A stretch of 64,000 nt of DNA. It comes from Hyphomicrobiales bacterium (GTDB taxonomy: Bacteria; Pseudomonadota; Alphaproteobacteria; Rhizobiales; Xanthobacteraceae). Location: contig JACESF010000013.1 in assembly GCA_013911975.1 (NCBI GenBank), positions 1 to 64,000 of the forward strand. The letters run 5' to 3'. Below the pieces are notes generated by a model, which searched no databases, had not been told where the DNA came from, and worked only from the letters and a program-made list of their open reading frames with translations. The stretch's first letter is position 1, and the number at the start of each line of letters is the position of its first letter. This document shows positions 12,640-26,332 of this stretch, piece by piece. Both the position numbers and the translations under genes were made by a program.

Positions 12640-13342
12640 GGTGCGCAAGCGCTTCGGCGCCAATGAGGTGCTGAAGGGAATCAATCTGGACGTGGCCGCC
12701 GGCGAAGTCATCGCCATCATCGGCAAGAGCGGCTCGGGCAAATCCACGCTGCTGCGCTGCATCAACGGGCTGGAGACCATCGACGAAGGCTCCATCGTGG
12801 TGGCGGGCGCGCAGCTTGGCGCCGACGAGGTGCACCTGCGGGCGCTGCGGCTCAAGGTCGGGATGATCTTCCAGGGCTTCAACCTGTTCCCGCACCTCAC
12901 GGCGGGGCGCAACGTCATGCTCACGCCCATGGTGGTGAAGAAGGTTTCCGCCAAGGAAGCCGAGGAGGAGGCCCGCGCGCGCCTCGCCCAGGTGGGGCTC
13001 GACCACAAGTTCGACGCCTATCCCGACGAATTGTCCGGCGGCCAGCAGCAGCGGGTCGCCATCGCCCGCGCGCTCGCCATGCGCCCGCTCGCCCTGCTGT
13101 GCGACGAGATCACCTCGGCCCTGGACCCGGAACTGGTGAACGAGGTGCTCCAGGTGGTGGGCAAGCTCGCCGCCGAGGGCATGACGCTTTTGATGGTGAC
13201 GCACGAAATGCGTTTCGCGCGGGAGGTCTGCGACCGCGTGGTGTTCATGCATCAGGGGCGCGTCCACGAGGTCGGCCCGCCCGACGCGGTGTTCGAATCT
13301 CCCAACACACTGGAATTGCGCCAGTTTCTCGGCAAGGCCTGA
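12617..13342 (+). CDS. Amino-acid ABC transporter ATP-binding protein (GlnQ type)
   Basis: Walker A GKSGSGKST; signature LSGGQQQRVAIARALAM. Confidence 0.95.
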   Translation: MSLIAITEVRKRFGANEVLKGINLDVAAGEVIAIIGKSGSGKSTLLRCINGLETIDEGSIVVAGAQLGADEVHLRALRLKVGMIFQGFNLFPHLTAGRNVMLTPMVVKKVSAKEAEEEARARLAQVGLDHKFDAYPDELSGGQQQRVAIARALAMRPLALLCDEITSALDPELVNEVLQVVGKLAAEGMTLLMVTHEMRFAREVCDRVVFMHQGRVHEVGPPDAVFESPNTLELRQFLGKA

Positions 13343-13623
13343 CTCTGCGGCAGGATCCCGGCGCGGCCGCGGGGGCGCTTCCCGCTGCCCCTGGGTGAGG
13401 CCGCTTTCGTCCACAGGCGCGGGCGGTGCGGCAATGCGGCGCTTGCCCGGAAGGGGGGGTGAGTTGCCGCCTCGCGAAGCGTGTGTTAGGCAACCCCCGA
13501 TTTCTCGGGCTCGGCTTCGTCCGCGTCCTGGGAGATGGGCAGTGATAATCCCAACAGATCAAGGGTTTCTGGCTCCGCGGGCGCATTTTGCGCCGAACGG
13601 GGACAAGCCCGAGAGAGGCACGG

Positions 13624-15707
<2,084 letters not shown>

Positions 15708-15746
15708 GGTCGGCCTTGAAGCCATCCAAGTGAAAGGGCGGGTGCG

Positions 15747-16619
15747 ATGCCGAGCCTGAAAGACCTACGTAACCGCATCGCCTCGGTGAAGGCGACGCAG
15801 AAGATCACCAAGGCGATGCAGATGGTCGCCGCGGCGAAGCTGCGTCGCGCCCAGACGGCAGCGGAAGCCGCGCGGCCGTTCGCCGAGCGCATCGAGCAGG
15901 TGCTGGGCAATCTTGCGTCCAGCATCACCACCAGCTCGGACACGCCTCTCCTGCTGGCCGGCACCGGCAGCGATCAGCGTCACCTGCTGATCGTCTGCAC
16001 CTCGGAGCGCGGCCTGTGCGGCGCCTTCAACACGTCCATCGTGCGGCTGGTGCGTGAGCGCGCCAATTCGCTGATGGCGCAGGGCAAGACGGTGGAATTC
16101 TTCTGCGTGGGCCGGAAGGGCTACGACCAGATCCGCCGCGTCTATCCCAAGCAGATCATCGAGTTCGTCGACCTGCGCGCGGTGCGCACGCTGGGCTATG
16201 ACAATGCCCACGACATCGCCGACAAGGTGATCGGGCTGTTCAACAAGGGCAGCTTCGACGTCGCCACCCTGTTCTATTCGCACTTCAAGAACGTGGTGAC
16301 GCAGACCCCGACCGCGCAGCAGGTCATCCCGGCCGTCTTCGAGCAGAAGGCGGCGGGTCAGGCGGTGCCTTACGACTACGAGCCGGAAGAAAGCGAGATC
16401 CTCGCCGACCTCCTGCCGCGCAACATCGCGGTCCAGGTCTTCCGGGCGCTGCTGGAAAACCAGGCGTCCTTCTATGGCGCGCAGATGAGCGCCATGGACA
16501 ACGCGACGCGCAATGCGGGTGACATGATCAAGAAGCAGACGCTGGTCTACAACCGGACCCGTCAGGCCATGATCACGAAGGAACTCATCGAAATCATCTC
16601 CGGCGCCGAAGCGCTCTGA
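15747..16619 (+). CDS. atpG: ATP synthase F1 gamma subunit
   Basis: [36 protein letters not shown]. Confidence 0.98.
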   Translation: MPSLKDLRNRIASVKATQKITKAMQMVAAAKLRRAQTAAEAARPFAERIEQVLGNLASSITTSSDTPLLLAGTGSDQRHLLIVCTSERGLCGAFNTSIVRLVRERANSLMAQGKTVEFFCVGRKGYDQIRRVYPKQIIEFVDLRAVRTLGYDNAHDIADKVIGLFNKGSFDVATLFYSHFKNVVTQTPTAQQVIPAVFEQKAAGQAVPYDYEPEESEILADLLPRNIAVQVFRALLENQASFYGAQMSAMDNATRNAGDMIKKQTLVYNRTRQAMITKELIEIISGAEAL

Positions 16620-16640
16620 CAGCAGCGCGGACGAGGATAA

Positions 16641-18089
<1,449 letters not shown>

Positions 18090-18222
18090 GGCTTCTGCCT
18101 CCCTGGCGCCCGCCTCCGGGCGGGTGCCGGTATCAAGAGGTTCGGAGTGCCCTGCGCCCCTCATGGCGGCACGGCGCTCCCGGCGCGGGTGATCGCGCCA
18201 CGGGGACAGCGGAGACACGCAC

Positions 18223-18642
18223 ATGGCCACCTTCACGTTTGAACTCGTCTCGCCCGAGCGCCTCGTCTTCTCGGGTCCCGTGACCTGGGTGGACGTGCCC
18301 GGCTCGGAAGGCGACTTCTCCGTCGGCGCCGGCCATGCGCCCTTCATCGCCACCCTGCGCCCCGGCATCCTGACGGTGCGCGGCGAGGGCGCGCCGAAGC
18401 GGCTGTTCGTGCGCGGCGGCTTCGCCGAGGCGAACCCCACCACCCTGACGGTCCTCGCCGAGCGCGCGACCCCGGTGGAGGAAATCGACACCGCCCAGCT
18501 CCGCCAGCTCATCAAGGACGCGGAAGAGGACGTGACGGACGCGCGCACCGACGAAGCGCGCCAGAAGGCCGCCACCACCCTGGCCGACCTCAAGCAGGTG
18601 GCCGATGCCCTGAGCCAGGGGGCCACAGCCTCCTCCCACTGA
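18223..18642 (+). CDS. atpC: ATP synthase F1 epsilon subunit
   Basis: MATFTFELVSPERLVFSGPVTWVDVPGSEGDFSVGAGHAPFIATLRPG. Confidence 0.96.
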   Translation: MATFTFELVSPERLVFSGPVTWVDVPGSEGDFSVGAGHAPFIATLRPGILTVRGEGAPKRLFVRGGFAEANPTTLTVLAERATPVEEIDTAQLRQLIKDAEEDVTDARTDEARQKAATTLADLKQVADALSQGATASSH

Positions 18643-18670
18643 TCCCTCGGGATCTCCAGGCGACAGACCA

Positions 18671-18696
18671 GCCGGGCCTCGTGCCCGGCTTTTTTG
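18671..18696 (+). terminator. Rho-independent terminator after atpC
   Basis: GCCGGGCctcgtGCCCGGCttttttgtt. Confidence 0.85.
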
Positions 18697-18759
18697 TTGC
18701 CGCGCGCTCCTCCAGTCCCGCCCCCGCCGCGTCACCTCCCGGCGGCAAAGGCCGCGCGC

Positions 18760-19115
18760 GTCCCGCTGCGGGACGGCGCCACGCCGCCAGGGGGACAGGG
18801 GGCGAACGAACCGGCTCCGAATCGCGGACCCGGCGAAAATCCCGCTTCGTTCTTCCCGCGCTGGCCTTCGGAGCCGTCGCGGCCGGTTGTCCCGGCCTGG
18901 GACAGGCTCCCGGGGAGAGGGAGCACAAGGCCGGAACGAACCGGCTCCGAATCACGGACCCTGCCAAAATTCTGCTTCGTTCCCGCGCGGCCTGAGAGCC
19001 CCGGGGGTGGTCTGCGGGGCCGTCCCGGATCGGGACGGCTCTCACGGAGACAGGAGCACGGGACGCGAACGAACCGGCTCCGAATCACAGACGGGGCGGC
19101 AATGCGGGTTCGTTC
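18760..19115. repeat. Three tandem ~130-bp units, each a GTCCC-loop-GGGAC hairpin followed by a conserved 49-bp inverted-repeat-ended element
   Basis: 49-bp cores at 18804-18852, 18934-18982 and 19067-19115 share GAACGAACCGGCTCCGAATCrCrGAC and end in TTCGTTC; short hairpins at 18760-18774, 18889-18903 and 19022-19036. Confidence 0.85.
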
Positions 19116-19143
19116 CGGCAGGCTCCGCGACGGAGCCTGCCGG
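19115..19143. terminator. Strong hairpin, 12-bp perfect stem and 5-nt loop, at the end of the repeat array
   Basis: CCGGCAGGCTCC-GCGAC-GGAGCCTGCCGG; no T-tract. Confidence 0.5.
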
Positions 19144-19169
19144 TCGTTCCGACGTGGGCAGAGCCCGGC

Positions 19170-19760
19170 TCAATAGAGGAACGGGATGATCCGCTTGGTG
19201 CGGGCGCAATAGGCGTCGTATTCGGCGCCGAAGGTCTCGCGCATCATGGCTTCCTCTTCTCCCACCCGGAAGACATAGAGGATGCCGAAGCCCACGAACC
19301 CCGAGAGGCCGGCCACGAGATTGGGCAGCAGGAGCGCCTGGGCCAGCGCCCACAGGAAGAAGGCAGAATACATGGGGTGCCGCACCCGGCGGTAGACGCC
19401 GGAGGTGATGAGCTTGTGGGAATCGCGGATTTCCAGCGTCACCGACCAGTTGCGCCCCAGGTCCGAATGGGTGCGCCAGAACAGCCAGAGGGCGGACAGG
19501 AAGACCAGCACGCCCGCGCCCACCTGGAGCGGGGAGGGGGCATAGGACAGGGCGGCGGGAAAGCCGGTGGCGGTATAGAGCGCCGGCACCACCCCGAGAC
19601 CGCAGGTGGAGATGGTCAGCAGCACCATCTCCCGCAGGTTCTTGCGGCGCGCATCCTTCACGCTGGCGCGGCGCGCCTTGTGTTGGAAGGGAAGGCGCAG
19701 GACGAACCAGGCGACGACGCCCAGCGTCCAGGCCAGCTTTGCGAATGTCAGGAGGGTCAT
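19170..19760 (-). CDS. Isoprenylcysteine carboxyl methyltransferase (ICMT/PEMT-like) family membrane protein
   Basis: LITSGVYRRVRHPMYSAFFLWALAQALLL; EAMMRETFGAEYDAYCARTKRIIPFLY. Confidence 0.85.
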   Translation of the reverse strand: MTLLTFAKLAWTLGVVAWFVLRLPFQHKARRASVKDARRKNLREMVLLTISTCGLGVVPALYTATGFPAALSYAPSPLQVGAGVLVFLSALWLFWRTHSDLGRNWSVTLEIRDSHKLITSGVYRRVRHPMYSAFFLWALAQALLLPNLVAGLSGFVGFGILYVFRVGEEEAMMRETFGAEYDAYCARTKRIIPFLY

Positions 19761-21010
19761 GCGGCCGAGCCCCGGTGCTCCAAGGGAATGATGGCACCGT
19801 CGGGATCGAGGATCTCCAGCGGCCCCTGGATTTCATGGACCACGGCGTCGAACGACACCGGGGCGAAGATGAAGGCGTAGAAGTCATAGGCGGCGCGCCG
19901 GTCGTTCGCGAGGAAGAACTGGCAGTGCAGCCGCATCAGGTCGAGGCGATAGCGACGGAAGGTGGCGGGCGTCATCATCTCGCGGATGGTCACCTGCCGC
20001 ACGAAGGGGCGCAGCAGGCCGTTGGAATTGCCCGCATGGCGCAGCGTGACGGGGTTCACCTTGTAGAAGCTCACGAGATCGTCGCGCGCCTGGAACTCCG
20101 CCCAATAGATGTCGCGCGCCTCGAACACCTTTTCCCCCGCCGCGCGCAGCCATCCCCCGGCGGGATGAAGCGCGAACTTGGCGGAGGTGTTGCCCACCGT
20201 GAGCAGGCGCACCGTCGCGCGCCGGGGAAAGTCCGGGTCCTTCTCCAGCGCGCGGGCCAGCAGGCTCACCGCGTGCATGGCCCCGAGGCTGTGCCCGGCG
20301 ATGACGATCTCGTCCACTCCCCCCCCATCCACGCCGCCCTCGTCCACCACCGCCAGCAGGCGCTCGGCGAAGGCGTCCATGCGCGCGTCGATGGCGGGAT
20401 GGCGACGTCGGACGAAGTCCACGGAAAATTCGGCGAGGTCGAGGGACTGCTTCAGCCGCATGCGCGCGCCGAAGGTGGCCATGGCGCCGAGGAAGCAGGC
20501 GACCGCCGCCGCAAGGCCGATCCCGATCGCGGGCAGGGCGCCGAGCCCGGCGGCCAGATGATGGGCCAGCCAGCCCGCGCCCGCCGACACGCCGAGGATG
20601 GCGAGCAGCGCCACATAGGTGAGCAGGAAGAAGATGCCGTAGCGGTGGCTGAACCGGAAATAGCGGACGATGGTGCCGGTGGCGATCATGTCCAGGATGG
20701 CCCGGATGCCGCCCAGAACATGGGAGCCGCGGCTGCGCCCCATCTCGGCGCGCACCAGGTCATCCCAGCACAGAAGCTCCACCCGCGCCTGCGTCGTCCA
20801 GCCCGCGCCGTGCGCGGTCGCGTCCCAGAGGGCGCCGGTGGGGGTGGGGCGCGGGGCGTCCTGCGCCTCGACCTCCACGTTCCAGACCGAGGCGAACCGC
20901 GCCATTTCCCGATGGAAGATGCGGTGGTGCCCCTCCGCATCCATGGGATCGAAGCCCGCCACGAAGAAGAAGTGACGGCGAAGCGTCGGTGCGGGGTCGC
21001 GCGTCGGCAT
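19757..21010 (-). CDS. Membrane protein with alpha/beta-hydrolase (lipase-like) nucleophile motif
   Basis: GHSLGAM motif, two hydrophobic helices; overlaps the downstream gene by 4 bp. Confidence 0.65.
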   Translation of the reverse strand: MPTRDPAPTLRRHFFFVAGFDPMDAEGHHRIFHREMARFASVWNVEVEAQDAPRPTPTGALWDATAHGAGWTTQARVELLCWDDLVRAEMGRSRGSHVLGGIRAILDMIATGTIVRYFRFSHRYGIFFLLTYVALLAILGVSAGAGWLAHHLAAGLGALPAIGIGLAAAVACFLGAMATFGARMRLKQSLDLAEFSVDFVRRRHPAIDARMDAFAERLLAVVDEGGVDGGGVDEIVIAGHSLGAMHAVSLLARALEKDPDFPRRATVRLLTVGNTSAKFALHPAGGWLRAAGEKVFEARDIYWAEFQARDDLVSFYKVNPVTLRHAGNSNGLLRPFVRQVTIREMMTPATFRRYRLDLMRLHCQFFLANDRRAAYDFYAFIFAPVSFDAVVHEIQGPLEILDPDGAIIPLEHRGSAA

Positions 21011-21043
21011 GGTGGGCAGCGTTCTACCGGAGGCGGGGCCGCG

Positions 21044-21967
21044 ATGAAAGGCCCGCCCGCCGGTTTGCGCGGCGCACGCCCGGTGCTATCCCTCGCGGAC
21101 GGAACGGAAGGAGCGCGCGTGCAGGGCTCGGAGAGCGTCTCGGTGGTGTTCGTCACCTATGACAGCGGGGCCGTCATCGGCCGCGCCGTGGCGTCGGTGC
21201 CCGCCGGGGTCGAGGTCGTCGTGGTGGACAATGCCAGCCCCGAGGGCACCGGCTTCATGGAGCGCCTCGGCCGTCCCGCACGCCTCGTGGCCATGCCCCG
21301 CAACATGGGGTTCGGCACCGCCTGCAATGCCGGCGCCCGCGCCGCGACGGGCCGCTTCGTCCTCTTCCTCAATCCCGACGCGGAACTGGAAGCGGGCGCC
21401 ATCGAGGCCCTTCTCGCTGCGGCGAGCGCCTATGGGCCGGCCCTTCTCATGCCGTCCATCGTGGGGGAGAACGGCCGGCTCATGCGCAAGGAGGGCTCCA
21501 TCTTCCAGCCCGTGCCCCGCGCCCGGCGCCTGCGGGAAGAGGAGATCGCCGGCGATTACTGCACCCGGTTCGTCCATGGCGCGGCCTTCCTCGTCGCGCG
21601 GGACCTGTTCCTGGACATGGGCGGGTTCGACGAGGGCATCTTCCTCTATCACGAGGACGACGATCTCGCCTTGCGGGCCCTGGCGCGCCACCTGCCCATC
21701 ATCGTTGTGGGGGCCGCGCGGGTCCGGCACGGGGGCGGCAAGTCCTCCACGCCGAGCCATGCCCGCACCTTCGCGGTCAACCGCCTGAAGAAGCAGTCCG
21801 AGCGCTATGTGCGGGCCAAGTACGGGCGCCCCGCGCCGGTGGGGGCGGATGCCGCGAAGCTCGTGGGCGGCTGCCTTCTGGCCGCGCTCACGTTCGATAC
21901 CCACCGCTTCATGATCCGGGCGGGCAAGCTGCGGGGCCTGTTCGACCCGATCGCGCGCGCGCCGTGA
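21044..21967 (+). CDS. Glycosyltransferase family 2
   Basis: VSVVFVTYDSGAVIGRAVASV...VVVDNAS...RNMGFGTACNAGARAATGRFVLFLNPDAEL; start uncertain. Confidence 0.9.
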   Translation: MKGPPAGLRGARPVLSLADGTEGARVQGSESVSVVFVTYDSGAVIGRAVASVPAGVEVVVVDNASPEGTGFMERLGRPARLVAMPRNMGFGTACNAGARAATGRFVLFLNPDAELEAGAIEALLAAASAYGPALLMPSIVGENGRLMRKEGSIFQPVPRARRLREEEIAGDYCTRFVHGAAFLVARDLFLDMGGFDEGIFLYHEDDDLALRALARHLPIIVVGAARVRHGGGKSSTPSHARTFAVNRLKKQSERYVRAKYGRPAPVGADAAKLVGGCLLAALTFDTHRFMIRAGKLRGLFDPIARAP

Positions 21968-22139
21968 GCGCCGCGCCATCACTCGGCCGCGATCCCCGGG
22001 CATCAAAGGCATGTCTGCTCTCACGTTGCGCGAAGCGTTTCCGGCGTGTAAGCGTCGAAAGTCAGCAGCATGCGCGGCGAAGCCGGCCCGCCCCTCGGAC
22101 CGGCGCTTGGCGCCCGGTGGCTGACAGGCGGAGTGTTTC

Positions 22140-24062
22140 GTGACGGTTTCCAGGACCCCGCTTCTCGATACGGTGACGTCTCCCGAGGATCTGCGGGCGC
22201 TGCCTGACGAGAAGCTGCCGCAGCTTGCCGACGAACTGCGTGCCGAGACCATCGACGCCGTCTCCGTGACGGGCGGGCATCTCGGCGCGGGCCTCGGCGT
22301 CGTGGAACTGACGGTCGCCCTCCACCATGTGTTCAAGACGCCCCATGACCGGCTGATCTGGGACGTGGGCCACCAGGCCTATCCGCACAAGATTCTCACC
22401 GGCCGCCGGGATCGCATCCGCTCGCTGCGCCAGGGCGGGGGCCTGTCCGGCTTCACCCGCCGCGCGGAGAGCGAATACGACCCCTTCGGCGCCGCCCATT
22501 CCTCCACCTCCATTTCCGCCGGCCTCGGCATGGCCGTGGCGCGGGATCTGGCGGGGGAAGACCGGAACGTGGTGGCGGTCATCGGCGACGGCGCCATGTC
22601 GGCGGGCATGGCCTATGAGGCCATGAACAATGCCGGCGCCATGGACAGCCGGCTGATCGTCATCCTCAACGACAACGACATGTCCATCGCCCCGCCCACG
22701 GGCGCCATGTCCGCTTATCTGGCGCGGCTCATCTCGGGGCGCACCTATCTGTCCCTGCGCGAACTGGGCAAGCAGCTCTCCCGGCGCATGCCCAAGTTCG
22801 TCGAGCGCGGCGCACAGCGGGCCGAGGAATTCGCGCGCGGCTTCTGGACCGGCGGCACGCTGTTCGAGGAGATGGGCTTCTATTATGTGGGCCCCATCGA
22901 CGGCCATAATCTGGAGCACCTGCTGCCGGTGCTGCGCAATGTGCGCGACGCCAAGACCGGGCCCATCCTGGTCCATGTGGTGACGCAGAAGGGCAAGGGC
23001 TACGCGCCCGCCGAGCAGTCCGCCGACAAGTATCACGGCGTGGTCAAGTTCGACGTGGTGACGGGCGCCCAGCTCAAGCCCAAGTCCAACGCGCCCTCCT
23101 ATACCCGCGTGTTCGCCGAAAGCCTGATGGCCGAGGCCAAGCGCGACGAGAAGGTGGTGGCCATCACCGCCGCCATGCCCTCGGGCACCGGGCTCGACCT
23201 GTTCGGGCAGGCCTATCCCGAGCGCACGTTCGACGTGGGCATCGCCGAGCAGCACGCGGTGACGTTCGCGGCGGGGCTGGCGACGGAAGGCTACAAGCCG
23301 TTCTGCGCGCTCTATTCCACCTTCCTCCAGCGCGGCTACGACCAGGTGGTGCACGACGTGGCGCTCCAGGGCCTGCCCGTGCGCTTCGCCATCGACCGCG
23401 CGGGCCTCGTGGGGGCGGACGGCGCCACCCATGCGGGCGCCTACGACATCTCGTTCCTGGCCTGCCTGCCGGGCTTCACCATCATGGCCCCCTCCGACGA
23501 GGCGGAACTGACCCACATGATAGCCACGGCCGTGGCGTTCGACGAAGGCCCCATCGCCTTCCGCTTCCCCCGTGGGGAAGGGGTGGGGGTGGAGCGTCCT
23601 GTGAAGGGCGAGATCCTGCCCATCGGCCGGGGCCGCGTGGTCCAGGAGGGCACCGACATCGCGCTGGTGGCGCTGGGGACGCGCCTTGCGGCGTGCCTGG
23701 AGGCCGCCGAGCGGCTGGAGAGCCTCGGCTTCTCCGCGACCGTGGTGGACGCGCGCTTCGCCAAGCCCATCGATAGCGACCTGATCCTGCGGCTCGCGCG
23801 CGAGCATCCCGCCCTCATCACCGTGGAGGAGGGCTCCATCGGCGGCTTCGGCAGCCAGGTGATGCAGATGCTGAGCGATGCGGGCGCGCTCGACCGCGGG
23901 CTCAAGCTGCGGTCCATGGTGCTGCCGGACATCTATATCGACCACGAGACGCCGGCCCGCCAGATGGTGCTCGCGGGCCTCGATGCGGACGCCATCGCCG
24001 CCAAGGCGCTGTCCCTGCTCGGCGTGGCCGAGGGGCGCGCGGCGCTTCCGCGCCGGGCCTGA
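22140..24062 (+). CDS. dxs: 1-deoxy-D-xylulose-5-phosphate synthase
   Basis: [33 protein letters not shown] motif [18 protein letters not shown]. Confidence 0.97.
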   Translation: MTVSRTPLLDTVTSPEDLRALPDEKLPQLADELRAETIDAVSVTGGHLGAGLGVVELTVALHHVFKTPHDRLIWDVGHQAYPHKILTGRRDRIRSLRQGGGLSGFTRRAESEYDPFGAAHSSTSISAGLGMAVARDLAGEDRNVVAVIGDGAMSAGMAYEAMNNAGAMDSRLIVILNDNDMSIAPPTGAMSAYLARLISGRTYLSLRELGKQLSRRMPKFVERGAQRAEEFARGFWTGGTLFEEMGFYYVGPIDGHNLEHLLPVLRNVRDAKTGPILVHVVTQKGKGYAPAEQSADKYHGVVKFDVVTGAQLKPKSNAPSYTRVFAESLMAEAKRDEKVVAITAAMPSGTGLDLFGQAYPERTFDVGIAEQHAVTFAAGLATEGYKPFCALYSTFLQRGYDQVVHDVALQGLPVRFAIDRAGLVGADGATHAGAYDISFLACLPGFTIMAPSDEAELTHMIATAVAFDEGPIAFRFPRGEGVGVERPVKGEILPIGRGRVVQEGTDIALVALGTRLAACLEAAERLESLGFSATVVDARFAKPIDSDLILRLAREHPALITVEEGSIGGFGSQVMQMLSDAGALDRGLKLRSMVLPDIYIDHETPARQMVLAGLDADAIAAKALSLLGVAEGRAALPRRA

Positions 24063-24131
24063 GGGCGATCAGCACGTTCCGGATTGGGCTATGGGCACGC
24101 GTGGCGGCCCAAGGTGCATCAGCCAAGGAAG

Positions 24132-24155
24132 AGGCACCGGCCAAGGGCCGGTGCC
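24132..24155. terminator. Hairpin between convergent dxs and hypothetical gene
   Basis: GGCACCGGCCaaGGGCCGGTGCC. Confidence 0.6.
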
Positions 24156-24162
24156 GACCGCG

Positions 24163-24621
24163 TCACTGGCAGGCGGCCTCGAACTGGGCATAGGCTTCGG
24201 GCGCGCCGTCCAGGCTCACCTGCTGCTTCGCGCCCTTCACTTCCAGCGACATGGCCTTGCCGGCGGTCAGCACCGCCTTGAGGTCGGCGAGCTTTCCGCC
24301 GCCTTCCACGTCGATGGCGGACGATTCGGGGCTGGCCACCGCCTTGCCGGGGAATTCCTTCTTCACCTTGCCGGCGGTGAGGATGATCCGGGCCGCCTCG
24401 TCCGCCTTCAGCCCCTTGGAGCCGATATGGGAGCTGATGAGCACGTTGGCGTTGCCCTTGTTGCAGACGAACGAGAGCATGGAATTGTCCGACTCCGGTA
24501 CGCCGAACGTCAGGACGCCGCCATTGTCGGTTTCCGAGGCGTCCCAGGTCATCTTGACCTGCGCGAACGCCGTGCCGGCCGAGACCGCGAGAAGCGAGAG
24601 TGCGAGAAGCGCCCGTTTCAT
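24163..24621 (-). CDS. Secreted hypothetical protein
   Basis: MKRALLALSLLAVSAGTAFAQ signal peptide; no recognised family. Confidence 0.75.
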   Translation of the reverse strand: MKRALLALSLLAVSAGTAFAQVKMTWDASETDNGGVLTFGVPESDNSMLSFVCNKGNANVLISSHIGSKGLKADEAARIILTAGKVKKEFPGKAVASPESSAIDVEGGGKLADLKAVLTAGKAMSLEVKGAKQQVSLDGAPEAYAQFEAACQ

Positions 24622-24695
24622 GGAACAACCCCAAAATAAGCGTGCGGGATCATAAACCGTCGCCGGGAAATCGAAAGCCCGACCGATTCGTTTGG

Positions 24696-25235
24696 TTAGC
24701 GCCGCGCGAGGCAGGCGCGCTGGAAGTCCGCGAGGCGTGCCCGTGCGCCGCCCAGGGGATAGGTGAGCACCAGGGCGTGCCCCTTGGGGACGGAGGGCGG
24801 AATGCGCAGCGTCAGCGCCTCGCCGCTCTCGAACAGGTCGAAGATGCGGGGATCTAGGGCCACCGCCGCCTCCACCACCATCTTGCCGTCGCCCCCGCCC
24901 AGGAAGGCGGTGGCGGCCAGTTCCAGGCGCCGCTTGCCGGCGGTGAGCGTGACGGGGACGCCTTCGCCGGAGGCGAAGGGGCGGCCTTCGATCTCGGCCG
25001 CGATCTGGAGGAGCTGCGCGCCCGGCTGGCAGATCGCCGCGAAGTCGGGGTCCGGGTCGCGCGGAAGGCTGAAGCGCAGGACGAACGTGTCCTCGCCCTT
25101 CACCATGCTCCACACGCGCGGGTCCGGCGTGGGCTTGGCGGGTTTCGGCTTGGCGGGGGCCGGGGCGGCCGCGGCGAGGGAGACGGTGCACGCGGCCACC
25201 ATGAGCGCGGCGAAGAACGCGGGGACGAGGCGCAT
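24696..25235 (-). CDS. Secreted hypothetical protein
   Basis: Signal peptide; similar C-terminal pattern (F..AC) to the neighbour. Confidence 0.7.
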   Translation of the reverse strand: MRLVPAFFAALMVAACTVSLAAAAPAPAKPKPAKPTPDPRVWSMVKGEDTFVLRFSLPRDPDPDFAAICQPGAQLLQIAAEIEGRPFASGEGVPVTLTAGKRRLELAATAFLGGGDGKMVVEAAVALDPRIFDLFESGEALTLRIPPSVPKGHALVLTYPLGGARARLADFQRACLARR

Positions 25236-25603
25236 GCAAACTCCGGTCGAGGTCTTCAGGGCACGGGCGAGGACGGGCCGCCGTGGTTGTCATAACCGCG
25301 AACGGCCGGGAACGGTTCTGGCGAGATTTGTCGGTCGGGCAACATGACGCATGACGGCGGCTCGCGCACGGGCCGTCCTGCATCCTGGTTTACGTCTCTC
25401 CCGATGCGCCGGATCAGGGTGCGTGGTCCGCCCCCCGGGGCCACCTGTCCGGCATATCCGTCGTCAAAGCCTTGTCAGAGCGCCATTCGTGACCGGGAGG
25501 GATGCGCCGCGCGCTTCCCTCCCGGTCGCCGGCACTCTAGGAAGGACACCTTGGCAACAAGGTGGCGGCGGCCGGTCCGCGCCGCCGAAACGAAAGAAAC
25601 TCC

Positions 25604-26332
25604 ATGGCGCGGGAGCGCATCGACAAGCTGCTGGTGGCGCGGGGCCTGTTCGAGAGCCGGGCCCGGGCGCAGGCGGCGGTGCGCGCGGGCCTCGTCCTGG
25701 CGGACGGCGTTGCCCTCACCCGGCCCTCCGACGAGGTGGACAGCGAGGCGGCGCTCACGGCGAGCGACACCCATCCCTTTGTCTCGCGCGGCGGGCTGAA
25801 GCTCGCCGCCGCCCTGGATGCCTTCGGCTTCGATCCCGCCGGGGCGGTGGCTTTGGACGTGGGGGCCTCCACGGGCGGCTTCACGGACGTTCTGCTCCGG
25901 CGCGGGGCGCGCCGGGTCTATGCGGTGGACGTGGGCCGCGCGCAGTTCCATCCGCGCCTGCGGGACCGGCCCGAGGTGCGGCTTTTCGAGGGGCTGGACG
26001 CGCGCGACCTGACGCGCGCGCAGGTGCCCGAGCCGGTGGATCTGGTGGTGTCCGACGTGAGCTTCATCTCCCTTGCCCTCGTCCTGCCGGCGGTGCTCGC
26101 CCTTGCAGGGGAAGGCGCGCGCCTCGCCGCGCTCATCAAGCCGCAGTTCGAGGCGGGCCCGGCGCGCGTGAAGAAGGGCATCGTGCGCGATGCGGCGGTG
26201 CATGAGGAGGTCTGCGCGCGCATCGCCGAAGTGGTGTCCGGCCTCGGCTGGCAGGTGAAGGGCATCGTTCCCTCGCCCATCGAGGGCGGGGACGGAAATC
26301 GGGAATTTCTCATCGGCGCGGTGCGGGCATGA
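25604..26332 (+). CDS. tlyA: TlyA family RNA methyltransferase / hemolysin
   Basis: ERIDKLLVARGLFESRARAQAAVRAGLVL (S4 domain), ALDVGASTGGFTDVLLRRGARRVYAVDVG. Confidence 0.93.
   Translation: MARERIDKLLVARGLFESRARAQAAVRAGLVLADGVALTRPSDEVDSEAALTASDTHPFVSRGGLKLAAALDAFGFDPAGAVALDVGASTGGFTDVLLRRGARRVYAVDVGRAQFHPRLRDRPEVRLFEGLDARDLTRAQVPEPVDLVVSDVSFISLALVLPAVLALAGEGARLAALIKPQFEAGPARVKKGIVRDAAVHEEVCARIAEVVSGLGWQVKGIVPSPIEGGDGNREFLIGAVRA

Noticed and set aside
18804-19115. Possible CRISPR array
   Set aside because: Only three repeats of 49 bp, linkers of ~81-84 bp are homologous to one another rather than unique, and no cas genes are nearby.
18694-19189. 160- and 100-aa ORFs across the repeat array
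   Set aside because: The repeat is read in a different frame in each copy and the translations are R/P/G-rich low complexity; better explained as non-coding structured DNA.
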